Below are positions 24,654 through 33,434 of a stretch of 42,300 nucleotides of DNA, piece by piece. Source of the stretch: an uncultured Desulfobulbaceae bacterium (GTDB taxonomy: Bacteria > Desulfobacterota > Desulfobulbia > Desulfobulbales > Desulfocapsaceae). The position numbers and the translations under genes were made by a program. Below the pieces are notes generated by a model. The model saw nothing but the letters and a program-made list of their open reading frames with translations. It was not told the DNA's origin and ran no database searches. The stretch is from contig CALENA010000076.1 of the NCBI GenBank assembly GCA_937910875.1, positions 1-42,300 of the forward strand, in the 5' to 3' direction. Numbering within the stretch: the first letter of the stretch is position 1; each line of letters opens with the position of its first letter.

Positions 24654-25772
24654 TCAGGAATCAAGGGCGGCCAGGACGATCGGGACGTCAACGGTCTGAT
24701 CATCGCGCAAAATGGTGAGGATCACCTCGTCGCCGACCCGGAAACGTTCCAGCTCGTTGCGGATATCGTCATACGATCTGACCTGCTGGCCTGCCACATT
24801 CAGTATAATATCGCCAAGGATGATCTCACCGCCCTGAGTCTGGCGGGTGGGGCGCAACCCGGCCTGGGCCGCGGGCCCGTTCGGCTGGACATTGATTACC
24901 AGGACCCCATCGATCCCCAGACGCCTGGTCAGGCGCGCGTCGGCCATCTCAGCGCCAATCCCGGGTTTGATCAGACGACCATGCTTGATCAAATCGGGCA
25001 CCACCCGGTTGACCTCACTCACAGGAACGGCAAAACCAATCCCGGCATAGGCCCCTGACGGGCTGTAGATAGCAGTATTCACCCCGATCAGACGGCCAGC
25101 GCTGTCCAGAAGCGGCCCACCCGAATTTCCGGGATTAATGGCTGCATCGGTCTGTATCATGCCTTTGATCGTCCTCCCCCTGATCCCGGTGATATCCCGC
25201 CCCAGGGCCGAGATGATCCCGGATGTGATGGTCTGGTCCAGGCCAAAAGGGTTGCCGATGGCAAAGACCTTCTGCCCCACCAGCAGGTCATGGGATTCGC
25301 CAACAGAAATGGGCAGCAGCCGGTCGGAAGGCGCTGTGATCTGTACCACGGCCAGATCCTTGTCAGGGGCCGCCCCCACCAGAACCGCCTTCCAGTTGGA
25401 ATGATCAGCCATGGTCACCTCGATCCGTCCGGCATCGCTGATCACATGATAATTGGTCACGATCCGCCCCTGATCATCCCAGACAAAGCCCGAGCCCGTC
25501 CCCTGAGGGATTTCTACCGCATTCAGTGAGAAGAGTTGGCGCCGATAGGCAATGCTGGTGATATAAACCACTGACGGTGACGTATTACGAAAAATGTCGA
25601 TGGTATTCTGTTCATCCCCGGCCAGATCACCTCGCGCCGTGATCATCCGCGGTACGGCACGGGAATCATGCCGCTGTCGCTCAAACGGTGAATAGATCAG
25701 CCACAGGCCAACAAGGACCAGAAAAATGATGGCCAGCGGGGAGATTCTACGGGGGGTCGGGGGAAGAGACAT
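24654..25772 (-). CDS. DegS/DegQ-like serine protease with one PDZ domain
   Basis: 372 aa. A short cytoplasmic lead and one membrane anchor (about 11-27, SPLAIIFLVLVGLWLIY) place the body in the periplasm. The trypsin-like domain has GTGSGFVWD, the catalytic triad His109 (TNYHV), Asp139 (KDLAVV) and Ser217 (NPGNSGGP), and the oxyanion neighbourhood typical of HtrA. A single PDZ domain occupies about 265-365. Anchor plus one PDZ matches DegS, which starts the envelope-stress cascade in enterobacteria; no rseA/rpoE is nearby, so a general quality-control role is equally possible. It follows mgtE by 50 bp on the same strand. Confidence 0.94.
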   Translation of the reverse strand: MSLPPTPRRISPLAIIFLVLVGLWLIYSPFERQRHDSRAVPRMITARGDLAGDEQNTIDIFRNTSPSVVYITSIAYRRQLFSLNAVEIPQGTGSGFVWDDQGRIVTNYHVISDAGRIEVTMADHSNWKAVLVGAAPDKDLAVVQITAPSDRLLPISVGESHDLLVGQKVFAIGNPFGLDQTITSGIISALGRDITGIRGRTIKGMIQTDAAINPGNSGGPLLDSAGRLIGVNTAIYSPSGAYAGIGFAVPVSEVNRVVPDLIKHGRLIKPGIGAEMADARLTRRLGIDGVLVINVQPNGPAAQAGLRPTRQTQGGEIILGDIILNVAGQQVRSYDDIRNELERFRVGDEVILTILRDDQTVDVPIVLAALDS

Positions 25773-25822
25773 GGATCACAAATGTGTAAGAGGAAACCTC
25801 AGAAAGAGGCTCCCTCTTACGC

Positions 25823-27208
25823 TCACAGATTGAGTAATAATTTGGCAATCCAGAAATAGACCAGGACGCCAAGGATATCAATGGACGTGGTGACAAAGGG
25901 GCCGGTGGCCACAGCCGCATCGATATCAAAACGCTTGAGAACCAGGGGGATCATGGTGCCCAGGGTCGCGGCCAGGACCATTGAAAAACAGATGGACAGA
26001 CCGACCACCAGACCCAGCAGGGGCGTTTCACTGTAACCAAATGAGGCCAGAACCCCAAGAAAAAGTCCATACAGGACGCCGAGGATCAGACCGACCTGCA
26101 TCTCCTTGAAGATCACCCGGTAGAACTCTCCCATATTGATCCGGCCGGTGGCAATTCCCCGGACAATAATCGTGGATGATTGTGTGGCAATATTACCACC
26201 CATCCCCATGACAATGGGAATAAACGAGGCCAGGGCCAGGACCTGATTCAACTCATGCTCAAAGGCCGTGATGATATAAATGGCCATGATCCCGCCAAGC
26301 CATGAGGCAAAAAGCCAGGGCGCACGAATCATGGCGTTTTCGGTGGTGGACTTGAGCAGGATCTCACGATCGCGACCCGCACCGGCCATCTGAAGAAAAT
26401 CCTCGGTGGCCTCTTCACGGATAACATCGATAATATCATCGACCGTGACAATGCCCACCAGATTATAGTTGGAATCAACCACCGGAACGGCCAGGATATT
26501 GTACTGAGAAACCACGTGGGCCACCTCTTCCTGATCGGTATCAGTGGTGACCGAGATCACGTTGGCCTTCATGACATTCTGAAGACGACGATGGGGCGGA
26601 TGCATGAGGAGTTCACGCAGCGAGATGACGCCGGCCAGTTGACCATCTCCATGGGTGATGTAGAGATAAAAGACCATCTCCTTTTCTTCGCTGCGCTTCT
26701 GCACCTTGGCAATGGCCTCGCCGATCGTCAACTCCTCATCCAGGTACATGAAATCCGTCGACATCAAACCACCGGCGGTTTCAGGATGGTACTGGAGGAG
26801 TTCCTCGACCTCTTCCCTGTCCTCACGCTCCATATGACGGCGGACATCAGCCGCCACATCTTCCGGCAGGGCCTCGATCAGGTCGGCGGCATCATCCGAG
26901 GCCATCTCGCTGACCACATCGGCCATAAACTGCGGAGAGAGCCCTTCGACCACGGAGAGCATGATCGATTCGTCGAGTTCGCTTAAGAAATCAACGACCA
27001 GGCTGGTCTGGGCAACAATGGCAAAGACGTCGGACCGCTCTTCCTCGGAGAGATAGCGGAACACCCAGGCCAGATCGGCCGGGTGGGTCTTGGTAATCAG
27101 CTTCAGCAGATGATCGGTGGCCTTACGGCGATTCAGGCGCCGGATCATGTCAAGGATGACCTTGCCTTCATTGCCGATCAGTTCTTTTTTAGTGCTCTCT
27201 TGGATCAT
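25823..27208 (-). CDS. mgtE: MgtE family magnesium transporter
   Basis: 461 aa. The MgtE N domain (about 1-135, helical repeats around LVVDFLSELDESIMLSVVEGLSP and DDAADLIEALPEDVA) is followed by a CBS pair (about 140-260, MSTDFMYLDEELTIGEAIAK and NVISVTTDTDQEEVAHVVSQ). A C-terminal five-helix membrane domain includes PIVMGMGGNIATQSSTIIVRGIATG and the family PLVLKRFDIDAAVATGPFVTT stretch. MgtE is a Mg2+-gated channel for uptake across the inner membrane. It probably forms a two-gene operon with the downstream protease. I see no Mg2+ riboswitch in its leader. Confidence 0.96.
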   Translation of the reverse strand: MIQESTKKELIGNEGKVILDMIRRLNRRKATDHLLKLITKTHPADLAWVFRYLSEEERSDVFAIVAQTSLVVDFLSELDESIMLSVVEGLSPQFMADVVSEMASDDAADLIEALPEDVAADVRRHMEREDREEVEELLQYHPETAGGLMSTDFMYLDEELTIGEAIAKVQKRSEEKEMVFYLYITHGDGQLAGVISLRELLMHPPHRRLQNVMKANVISVTTDTDQEEVAHVVSQYNILAVPVVDSNYNLVGIVTVDDIIDVIREEATEDFLQMAGAGRDREILLKSTTENAMIRAPWLFASWLGGIMAIYIITAFEHELNQVLALASFIPIVMGMGGNIATQSSTIIVRGIATGRINMGEFYRVIFKEMQVGLILGVLYGLFLGVLASFGYSETPLLGLVVGLSICFSMVLAATLGTMIPLVLKRFDIDAAVATGPFVTTSIDILGVLVYFWIAKLLLNL

Positions 27209-27547
27209 GGTCTCACGGGGCAGAACTCAACTGAGCGGTACAACTGCCCAGAGTGCAGGATTATTTTTTAATCGCATAATAGACATAAATATTATAGTTT
27301 ACCCGCAATCAACTTCATCCGTCAATTTGAATCCTTTGGTGAAGTCGTAACAATCGTTATTGTTCGAGCGGATGCACCTTGTGTTGTCATGCTGGTTATA
27401 ATTGGCTCAACAGATATTCTGTCGACCTTAAACTGCAAAGCACATAGAGTCCAAAACCACTCCTTAAATTGAAAGATCGCCATGCCCGTTCATCCCGCAT
27501 AACATCTACCAATCATTGCCCCCTGCAGTTTTTCAGAGCATATCCCC
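27209..27547. other. Divergent intergenic region between mgtE and the TPR-methyltransferase gene
   Basis: 339 bp, AT-rich relative to its neighbours. It holds a perfect inverted repeat AACAAT-CGTT-ATTGTT (27349-27364) and a consensus -10-like TATAAT at 27397-27402 on the plus strand without a good -35. Short open frames here look accidental. Confidence 0.45.
27349..27364. promoter_or_regulatory. Perfect 16-bp palindrome, possible operator
   Basis: AACAAT and ATTGTT flank CGTT, midway between the divergent mgtE and TPR-methyltransferase starts. The size suits a dimeric regulator. No regulator gene is adjacent. Confidence 0.35.
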
Positions 27548-28774
27548 ATGACTGTCAATATTTATCCGGATCAGGTCACTCTTGCACCAGAAGAAATTGA
27601 AGAAATCTTCCAGATGGCCTGTCAGTTTCATCAGGAAAGTGAACTGAACCAGGCCATACCGCTTTATGAGGGCCTCATCACCCATATACCGGATTCACCA
27701 CTCCTTCATTACAATCTGGGACTGGCCTGTTTTGAATCAGGTGATTACCAGCAGGCCCTGAAGGCCTATCGTCAGGCCGAAAAACTGGCGCCGGACGATG
27801 GTGACATTTTATTCAATCTAGGGCTGTGTCTCAAAAACTGTGGTCAACTGAATGAGGCCATTGAATGCTACCTGCGGCTGCTCCAAAACCAGCCGGATGA
27901 TGCGGATGTCCATTATAATCTCGGCCTCTGCCTTCAGGTGACCCATGCTCTGGAACAGGCCGCAACGTGCTACGAACATGCCCTGGCCATCGACCAGGAT
28001 CATGTTTCAGCCCTGACCAATCTCCCCTACCTCTATCATCGTCTGGGTCAGTTGAGCAAGGCCCAAGAGATATACGACCGCCTTCTGAAGATCCGCCCCG
28101 ATCATCCTTCAGCCCAGTACATGCTGGCCATCCTCAAAAACGAGTCGGTTCCCATGGCCCCCCCGGAGTATCTGGCCGAGACCTTTGATGCCTATGCCGA
28201 GACCTTTGAGGAAAGCCTGGTGGATACCCTTCAATACCGCGTTCCAGAACTGCTGCGGGAACACTACGATCTTCTATCTTTTCAGCCAAAGGATCGACAA
28301 AGGGGAATTGATCTGGGCTGCGGCACCGGCCTTGCCGGAAAACTGTTCGCGCCACTCTGTACCCATTTGAGCGGCATTGACATTTCTGCCAAAATGGTTG
28401 CCCAGGCAGAGAAAAAAGACGTTTACGACCGGCTGATTGTCGGCGAGATCATTCTCTATCTTGCTCGGGAGACCACCCATTATGACCTGTTCGTGGCCGC
28501 CGACGTCCTGTCCTATCTGGGTGATCTGGAACCGATATTTACGGCAACAGCCCAAGCCGCAACGCCTGGGGCCATCTTCTGCTGCTCCACCGAGGCTGGA
28601 GAGCAGGACAATTACACGCTCAATTCAACGGGCAGATTTGCCCACTCGGCCAACTATATCAGGACGACCGCCAAAGAACAGGGCTGGCAACTGAACCGAA
28701 TGATCACCGCCCCCATTCGCCATGAAGGCGGCCAACGACTCATGGGCTATATCTGTTTCTTCACTCGGGAGTAA
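27548..28774 (+). CDS. TPR-repeat protein with a C-terminal SAM-dependent methyltransferase domain
   Basis: 408 aa. At least four tetratricopeptide repeats occupy about 30-195 (LHYNLGLACFESGDYQQALKAY, ILFNLGLCLKNCGQLNEAIECY, VHYNLGLCLQVTHALEQAATCY, ALTNLPYLYHRLGQLSKAQEIY). A class I methyltransferase follows (about 210-408) with the SAM motif GIDLGCGTGLAGK and acidic IDIS. The arrangement corresponds to COG4976, predicted methyltransferases with TPRs; the substrate is unknown. It probably modifies a protein or lipid partner docked by the TPRs. No strong ribosome site precedes ATG 27548. Confidence 0.9.
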   Translation: MTVNIYPDQVTLAPEEIEEIFQMACQFHQESELNQAIPLYEGLITHIPDSPLLHYNLGLACFESGDYQQALKAYRQAEKLAPDDGDILFNLGLCLKNCGQLNEAIECYLRLLQNQPDDADVHYNLGLCLQVTHALEQAATCYEHALAIDQDHVSALTNLPYLYHRLGQLSKAQEIYDRLLKIRPDHPSAQYMLAILKNESVPMAPPEYLAETFDAYAETFEESLVDTLQYRVPELLREHYDLLSFQPKDRQRGIDLGCGTGLAGKLFAPLCTHLSGIDISAKMVAQAEKKDVYDRLIVGEIILYLARETTHYDLFVAADVLSYLGDLEPIFTATAQAATPGAIFCCSTEAGEQDNYTLNSTGRFAHSANYIRTTAKEQGWQLNRMITAPIRHEGGQRLMGYICFFTRE

Positions 28775-28817
28775 ACAGGGCGCGTCCTGATCAACAACTG
28801 ATTACGCTCAGCCATTC

Positions 28818-29021
28818 TCAACCCCCAAGCAGGGTGGTCCGCTGGGCAACCCAGCAGATCAAAAAACCCAGTCCCATAGCCACACCGCCAATGATCCGCA
28901 TCTGATCAGGCTGCATGGCACTGATCTTTGTGAGCCATTCCCGCATGGCCTCAGGGGCAACTACATAGGGAAGGCCCTCGAGTATCAGGACCATTCCCAC
29001 CAGCAAGACCAGCAACTTCAT
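28818..29021 (-). CDS. DUF2065 family small membrane protein (YjeT-like)
   Basis: 67 aa from ATG 29021, which follows GAGGGG by 6 nt; an open frame to 29057 lacks such a site. Two hydrophobic segments are visible (KLLVLLVGMVLILEGLPYVV and IIGGVAMGLGFLICWVA), with the family pattern EGLPY...P...M near the first. DUF2065 proteins are small inner-membrane proteins of unknown role, often near hfl genes in proteobacteria, though not here. Confidence 0.85.
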   Translation of the reverse strand: MKLLVLLVGMVLILEGLPYVVAPEAMREWLTKISAMQPDQMRIIGGVAMGLGFLICWVAQRTTLLGG

Positions 29022-29309
29022 GACATTCCCCTCATCCAGAATTATTCCACCATTCAACCGAAACAGGTTTGAGGCAACATTGCACTCTGATAAACATTCA
29101 CGCCGTCTTTATAGCATTGCATTTTTCACTCACACCTAATAATATGATGACCAGAAGTGAGTATCCATCTTAGCATGCATTTTACCTTTGAAACAAGCAC
29201 TATCGTCATGCTCAATCTTCACAGATTTCCTTAAATTTTCAGCTAATTATAATCAACAACCCCCTCTGCCTCTCTTCTGCGATGCAGCCTCACTCAACCA
29301 GCCAAAACC

Positions 29310-30365
29310 ATGCCAGATTCCATGAGCTCCAAATATAAAGAAGCCGGTGTTGACATTGACAAAGGCAATGCCTTTGTCAACAACATCAAGAGCATTGTCG
29401 CCTCAACCCATCAGCGGGGAGTCGTCAATGATATCGGCGGTTTTTCAAGTCTCTTTGCCGTAGATACCGATACCTATAAGAAACCGGTCCTGGTGACATC
29501 CACCGATGGTGTCGGCACCAAACTGGCCGTGGCCAAGCTCTGCAACAAACACGATACCATCGGTATCGACCTGGTGGCCATGTGCGTCAACGACATCGTC
29601 ATCAGTGGTGCCAAGCCACTCTGTTTTCTCGATTATTTTTCCATGGGTGAGCTGGATATCGACATGGCCACGGACGTGGTCAAGGGGATCGCCGAAGGGT
29701 GCAAGCAGGCAAAATGCTCCCTGGTCGGGGGTGAGACGGCCGAGATGCCTGGTCTCTATTCCGGTGGCGACTATGATCTTGCCGGTTTCGTGGTGGGAAT
29801 CGGTGATCGGGACAAGATGATTGACGGCTCTGAGATAAAGGTCGGCAACAAGATCATCGGCATTGCCTCCAGCGGTCTCCACTCCAACGGCTTCTCCCTG
29901 GTCCGCAAGATCTGTTTTGATGACCTGGGCCTGAAGGTCAATGACCAGATCAAGGAACTTGGCTGCACCCTGGGTGAGGAACTGATCAAACCGACCCGAA
30001 TCTATGTCCAGTCGGTCCTGGCTGTCCTCCGACTTTACAAGATCAACGGCATGATCCATAACACCGGGGGCGGCTTTTATGACAATATCCCCCGCATCCT
30101 TCCGCCTGGCTGTCGGGCAGTCATTGACCGCTCGACCTGGCCCATCCCGCCGATCTTTACTTTTCTGGGGGATAAGGGCGGCGTTTCGCTCACTGAAATG
30201 TACCGGACCTTTAACATGGGAATCGGCCTGATGGCAGTGGTCGATGTCGCAGAGGTGGAAGATATCCGCCACCACTTCGAAGCCCTGGGCGAACAGGCCT
30301 TTATCATTGGCGAGGTCGTCTCCACAAACGGAGAAGATCGACCGCAGGTCGAGCTGATCGGTTAA
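29310..30365 (+). CDS. purM: Phosphoribosylformylglycinamidine cyclo-ligase (AIR synthetase)
   Basis: 351 aa. PurM closes the imidazole ring of the purine pathway, converting FGAM to AIR with ATP. Family landmarks: YKEAGVDIDKGN at the N-terminus, the nucleotide-binding LVTSTDGVGTKLAVA, DLVAMCVNDI, the LVGGETAEMPGLY signature, and a C-terminal HNTGGGFYDNIPR. The protein is full length and cytoplasmic. ATG 29310 has no clear Shine-Dalgarno; ATG 29322 is an alternative. No other pur gene is nearby. It is convergent with the amylosucrase gene. Confidence 0.97.
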   Translation: MPDSMSSKYKEAGVDIDKGNAFVNNIKSIVASTHQRGVVNDIGGFSSLFAVDTDTYKKPVLVTSTDGVGTKLAVAKLCNKHDTIGIDLVAMCVNDIVISGAKPLCFLDYFSMGELDIDMATDVVKGIAEGCKQAKCSLVGGETAEMPGLYSGGDYDLAGFVVGIGDRDKMIDGSEIKVGNKIIGIASSGLHSNGFSLVRKICFDDLGLKVNDQIKELGCTLGEELIKPTRIYVQSVLAVLRLYKINGMIHNTGGGFYDNIPRILPPGCRAVIDRSTWPIPPIFTFLGDKGGVSLTEMYRTFNMGIGLMAVVDVAEVEDIRHHFEALGEQAFIIGEVVSTNGEDRPQVELIG

Positions 30366-30410
30366 ACTCCTTCAGGCAGCAATCACGTCCATGAACGTAG
30401 GATGGACGTA

Positions 30411-30462
30411 GGGCCAGCAGCCGATAGGGGCTCCACAGCGGACCCCATCGCCCTGCTGACCC
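30411..30462. terminator. Imperfect hairpin between convergent purM and amylosucrase genes
   Basis: GGG-CAGCAG-CGAT-GGGG on one side pairs with CCCC-ATCG-CTGCTG-CCC on the other, with single or double mismatches between blocks and a 12-nt loop. It lies about 45 bp after purM and 80 bp after the amylosucrase stop. There is no U-run, so it is a candidate bidirectional stop or mRNA end stabiliser. Confidence 0.45.
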
Positions 30463-30541
30463 AGCACATTCCATAGCCACAGCCCAGAGATAAAGAAAAC
30501 ATGGGCTTTATTTACCCCATTCCGCAACAACACTGCTTCAT

Positions 30542-32506
30542 TCATAACGGCACCTCGTCCGTCAGCCAGTAGAACTGGTATGGCGGGACTACAAGTTCTT
30601 CCTTGAACATTGCAGGCCGTTCCCCCGAATACAGATCTCTGACCGAACCATAACGGAAATATCCTCTCCGACCTATATCCTTCAGATTCAGGTGCTGGGG
30701 TGCACCGTCAAAGTTTGCCACCACCAGTACCCGATTGGTCGGCTGGACATACTCAAAACGGGAAAAGACAAAGAGATGCGGATTGCCCACATCCAGCAGT
30801 TCACGGTTGTTGAAATCGGCAAAGGCCGCCACTTCCCTGCGTACGGCGATCATCTTTTTAATGGCAGTGAATAACCGGTATTCCACGGTGCCTGGAGTAT
30901 TACGTAATTCCGCCTTTTCCCAGTCCATCCGCGGACGATGCGCCCAGCGACTGTCATTGGCCTTTGCCGGGTCATCCAGATAGGTTCGGTCATTGAGAGT
31001 GCCGACTGCATCACCGTAATAAAGCAGTGGGATACCGCCAAAGGCCATGATCATGCCATGCAGCAGCAAAATGGTCTTGATGGCAACATCAATCCGAACA
31101 GAGTCCTCGGCCTCCAGGGCGCTTTCCAGTCCTGCAAGGGAAGCCAGCGAGCCGGAAATCCGCGTGTCGCCGGTCTTGTCATTGTGGCCAAAGGGTAACC
31201 CACGGGCCGGGGAGGCCTCATAATTCCCAGTATAATAGTCAATCAGAAACTGGCGGTGCGCATGAGGCTCATACTCCACCGCCCGGATATCATTATCGTC
31301 AAAACCCAGCCCGATATCATCATGACAGCGCAGGTAATTCAACCAAGTAGCGCGATCCAGCTTGTCGGGCAGGCTCTTGACCCCCTGGGTCAGCAGCCGT
31401 GCATTCCTGGTTGCCACCGCATCCCAGAGCAGGGCCATGAAGGTGGCGTTATAGGCAATTTCACACTCCTTGGCGTTAATGGCGTCTTCGCCGAAATACT
31501 TGATGATCTCCACCGGGGCAACGATGGCCTCGGCAATGAACAGGACCCCGGGGGCAGTGACCTGACAGCAATCCTTCAGCAACTGCAGCAACAGATGAGC
31601 CTCGCGCTCATTCTGGCAGATGCTGCCGATCTTTTTCCACAGAAAGGCCACCGCATCCAGGCGCAGGATATCGGCACCCTGATTGGCCCAGTAAAGGATG
31701 ATATCGAGCATCTCGATGAAAACCGAGGGGTTGCTGTAATTCAGATCCCACTGGTAACTGTTGAAGACAGTCATCACCCATTTGCCCATGGCCTCATCCC
31801 AGGTGAAATTGCCGGGGGCGTTTTCAGGAAAGATTTCCGGCATGCTGACTTCAAACATATCCGGCACTTCGCGGTTGTCGAAGATGTAGTAGTACTCCTG
31901 ATATCGGCTGTCACCCGCGCGGGCCTGCTTGGCCCATTGATGCTCGTCGGAGGTGTGATTGAGCACGACATCAAGGGTCAGCAGGATGTCGCGCTTACGC
32001 AATTGCCCTGCCAGCTCCTGCAGATCTTCCATCCTGCCGAAGCGGCTGTCGATCTGCCGAAAATCACTGACCGCATACCCACCGTCACTGGCACCCTCAG
32101 GGCATTGCATCATTGGCATGAGATGAACCATGTTGACGCCCAGTTCCGGAAAATAGTTGACCCGCTGGATCAGATCCGGCAGGTCGCGGGCAAAGCCGTC
32201 GGCATAAAGCGCCATACCCACCCATTCCTGACTGAGGAACCAGTTATGATTCTTTTCCCGCACAAGGTCGGACTGACGCAGAGATGCAGGTCGCTGCACA
32301 TACTGCCGGGCCATGGTTTCCACCAGTGCCTGTATCTGCGGCCGTAAATCGTCACGTTTTCCGTAAAGAATGGTGAAGAGCGAGTAGATGTGATAAAAAT
32401 TTGCCCCCAACCGAGTATAGAAGTAACGCAACTCCTCGTCCTGAATTTCCGGGTCAAGTTCGCTCAGGATATCATTCAAAAGGGAATGAGATACTTGTTC
32501 GTACAT
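30542..32506 (-). CDS. ams: Amylosucrase (GH13_4)
   Basis: 654 aa from ATG 32506, preceded by GAGGA with 6-nt spacing; an upstream open frame to 32617 overlaps the kinase gene and is not needed. Amylosucrase transfers glucose from sucrose to an alpha-1,4-glucan, releasing fructose. GH13 catalytic residues are Asp284 (ILRLDAVAF, nucleophile), Glu326 (FIAEAIVAP, acid/base) and Asp396 (RCHDDIG). QWDLNYSNPSV (252-262) is characteristic of amylosucrase and related GH13_4 enzymes. It is the last gene of the operon, 10 bp after fructokinase, which would rephosphorylate the released fructose. Sucrose hydrolase is a less likely alternative. Confidence 0.93.
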   Translation of the reverse strand: MYEQVSHSLLNDILSELDPEIQDEELRYFYTRLGANFYHIYSLFTILYGKRDDLRPQIQALVETMARQYVQRPASLRQSDLVREKNHNWFLSQEWVGMALYADGFARDLPDLIQRVNYFPELGVNMVHLMPMMQCPEGASDGGYAVSDFRQIDSRFGRMEDLQELAGQLRKRDILLTLDVVLNHTSDEHQWAKQARAGDSRYQEYYYIFDNREVPDMFEVSMPEIFPENAPGNFTWDEAMGKWVMTVFNSYQWDLNYSNPSVFIEMLDIILYWANQGADILRLDAVAFLWKKIGSICQNEREAHLLLQLLKDCCQVTAPGVLFIAEAIVAPVEIIKYFGEDAINAKECEIAYNATFMALLWDAVATRNARLLTQGVKSLPDKLDRATWLNYLRCHDDIGLGFDDNDIRAVEYEPHAHRQFLIDYYTGNYEASPARGLPFGHNDKTGDTRISGSLASLAGLESALEAEDSVRIDVAIKTILLLHGMIMAFGGIPLLYYGDAVGTLNDRTYLDDPAKANDSRWAHRPRMDWEKAELRNTPGTVEYRLFTAIKKMIAVRREVAAFADFNNRELLDVGNPHLFVFSRFEYVQPTNRVLVVANFDGAPQHLNLKDIGRRGYFRYGSVRDLYSGERPAMFKEELVVPPYQFYWLTDEVPL

Positions 32507-32516
32507 GGTTGGTCCT

Positions 32517-33434
32517 CTATGTAAGCTGCCAGGCTTCAATGAATGGTTGGTAGAAATCCCGATCCCGGTTGGTTGCACCGCGCAGGCCAACCACTGAGCC
32601 GGCAAAGTGCTGGGCACAACGCAGCGTCTGTTCCATCGGCCACCCCTTCAGCAGTCCCACAATCAGCACACTGCTGAACGCATCACCGGCCCCGACGGTA
32701 TCCACCACCCGGACCTCATGCTCCGGTATGACCTGCAGACGTTCACCCTCGGCCGAGACGGCCAGGGCGCCTGTTTCTCCCCGGGTTATGATCAGCCAGG
32801 CCAGGGACAGAGTTTCAAGGAGATGGTGGATGCGCCCCTCGATGTCACGGAATTGGGGGACGATCTGCGCCAGTTCGTCCGCATTGAGCTTGAGCCAACG
32901 CGCGCCTGCCAGCAGTTGGCCAATGGCTTCTCCCGCCCACCACGGGTCGCGCAGATTGATATCTATAAAACGGAGTACACTGGTCTGCTCATTCAGCCGC
33001 TGCCAGGCCGTGCGGGAGACAACTTGACGCAGGGCCAGACTTCCATGATAAAGCAGGCAACCAGGCAATGTCGACAAGGCAGGCAGTCTCTGGTAACTGA
33101 TATGATCCCAGGCACTGTCCGACACGATATGATAGTGCGGCTCGCCCTGGGAGAAGCTGACATCGACCACGCCCGTGGGATGGCAGGTGTCGGTCTGCAG
33201 GCCGGAGAGATCCATGCCCCACTCTCGCATGGCATGGAGAACCTGTTCACCCAGGAGATCGGCGCCGACGCTGGAAACAAACAGCGGCTCCATGCCAAAG
33301 GCTTGCAAATGCCAGGCCACATTAAAGGGTGCGCCTCCAAGGACAGCTGATCCATCCGGAAAGCGATCAAAGAGCACTTCACCAAAGATGAGCGGCCGGG
33401 CAGTGCTGGCCGGAGCGAATGCGTCCCTGTCCAT
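32517..33434 (-). CDS. fruK: PfkB-family fructokinase
   Basis: 305 aa. Ribokinase/PfkB fold: IFGEVLFDRFPDGSAVLGGAPFNVAWHLQAFG (substrate-binding N-terminus), LKLNADEL, ITRGETGALAV, and the C-terminal signature DTVGAGDAFSSVLIVG with the catalytic Asp in GAGDAF. It would phosphorylate fructose released by amylosucrase to fructose 6-phosphate, the co-substrate of sucrose-phosphate synthase, closing a cycle within the operon. The start is the base before the phosphatase stop region, so the genes abut. The symbol follows usage in methanotroph sucrose operons; it is not the fructose-1-phosphate kinase called fruK in E. coli. Confidence 0.9.
   Translation of the reverse strand: MDRDAFAPASTARPLIFGEVLFDRFPDGSAVLGGAPFNVAWHLQAFGMEPLFVSSVGADLLGEQVLHAMREWGMDLSGLQTDTCHPTGVVDVSFSQGEPHYHIVSDSAWDHISYQRLPALSTLPGCLLYHGSLALRQVVSRTAWQRLNEQTSVLRFIDINLRDPWWAGEAIGQLLAGARWLKLNADELAQIVPQFRDIEGRIHHLLETLSLAWLIITRGETGALAVSAEGERLQVIPEHEVRVVDTVGAGDAFSSVLIVGLLKGWPMEQTLRCAQHFAGSVVGLRGATNRDRDFYQPFIEAWQLT

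Noticed and set aside
25773-25822. Separate small gene between mgtE and the protease gene
   Set aside because: The gap is 50 bp and has no start with a ribosome site; it is only intra-operon spacing.
29445-30275. Minus-strand open frame of 276 codons
   Set aside because: It is antisense to purM and has no recognisable domain.
31256-32347. Plus-strand open frame of 363 codons
   Set aside because: It is antisense to amylosucrase, whose catalytic motifs are intact; the frame is a codon-bias shadow.
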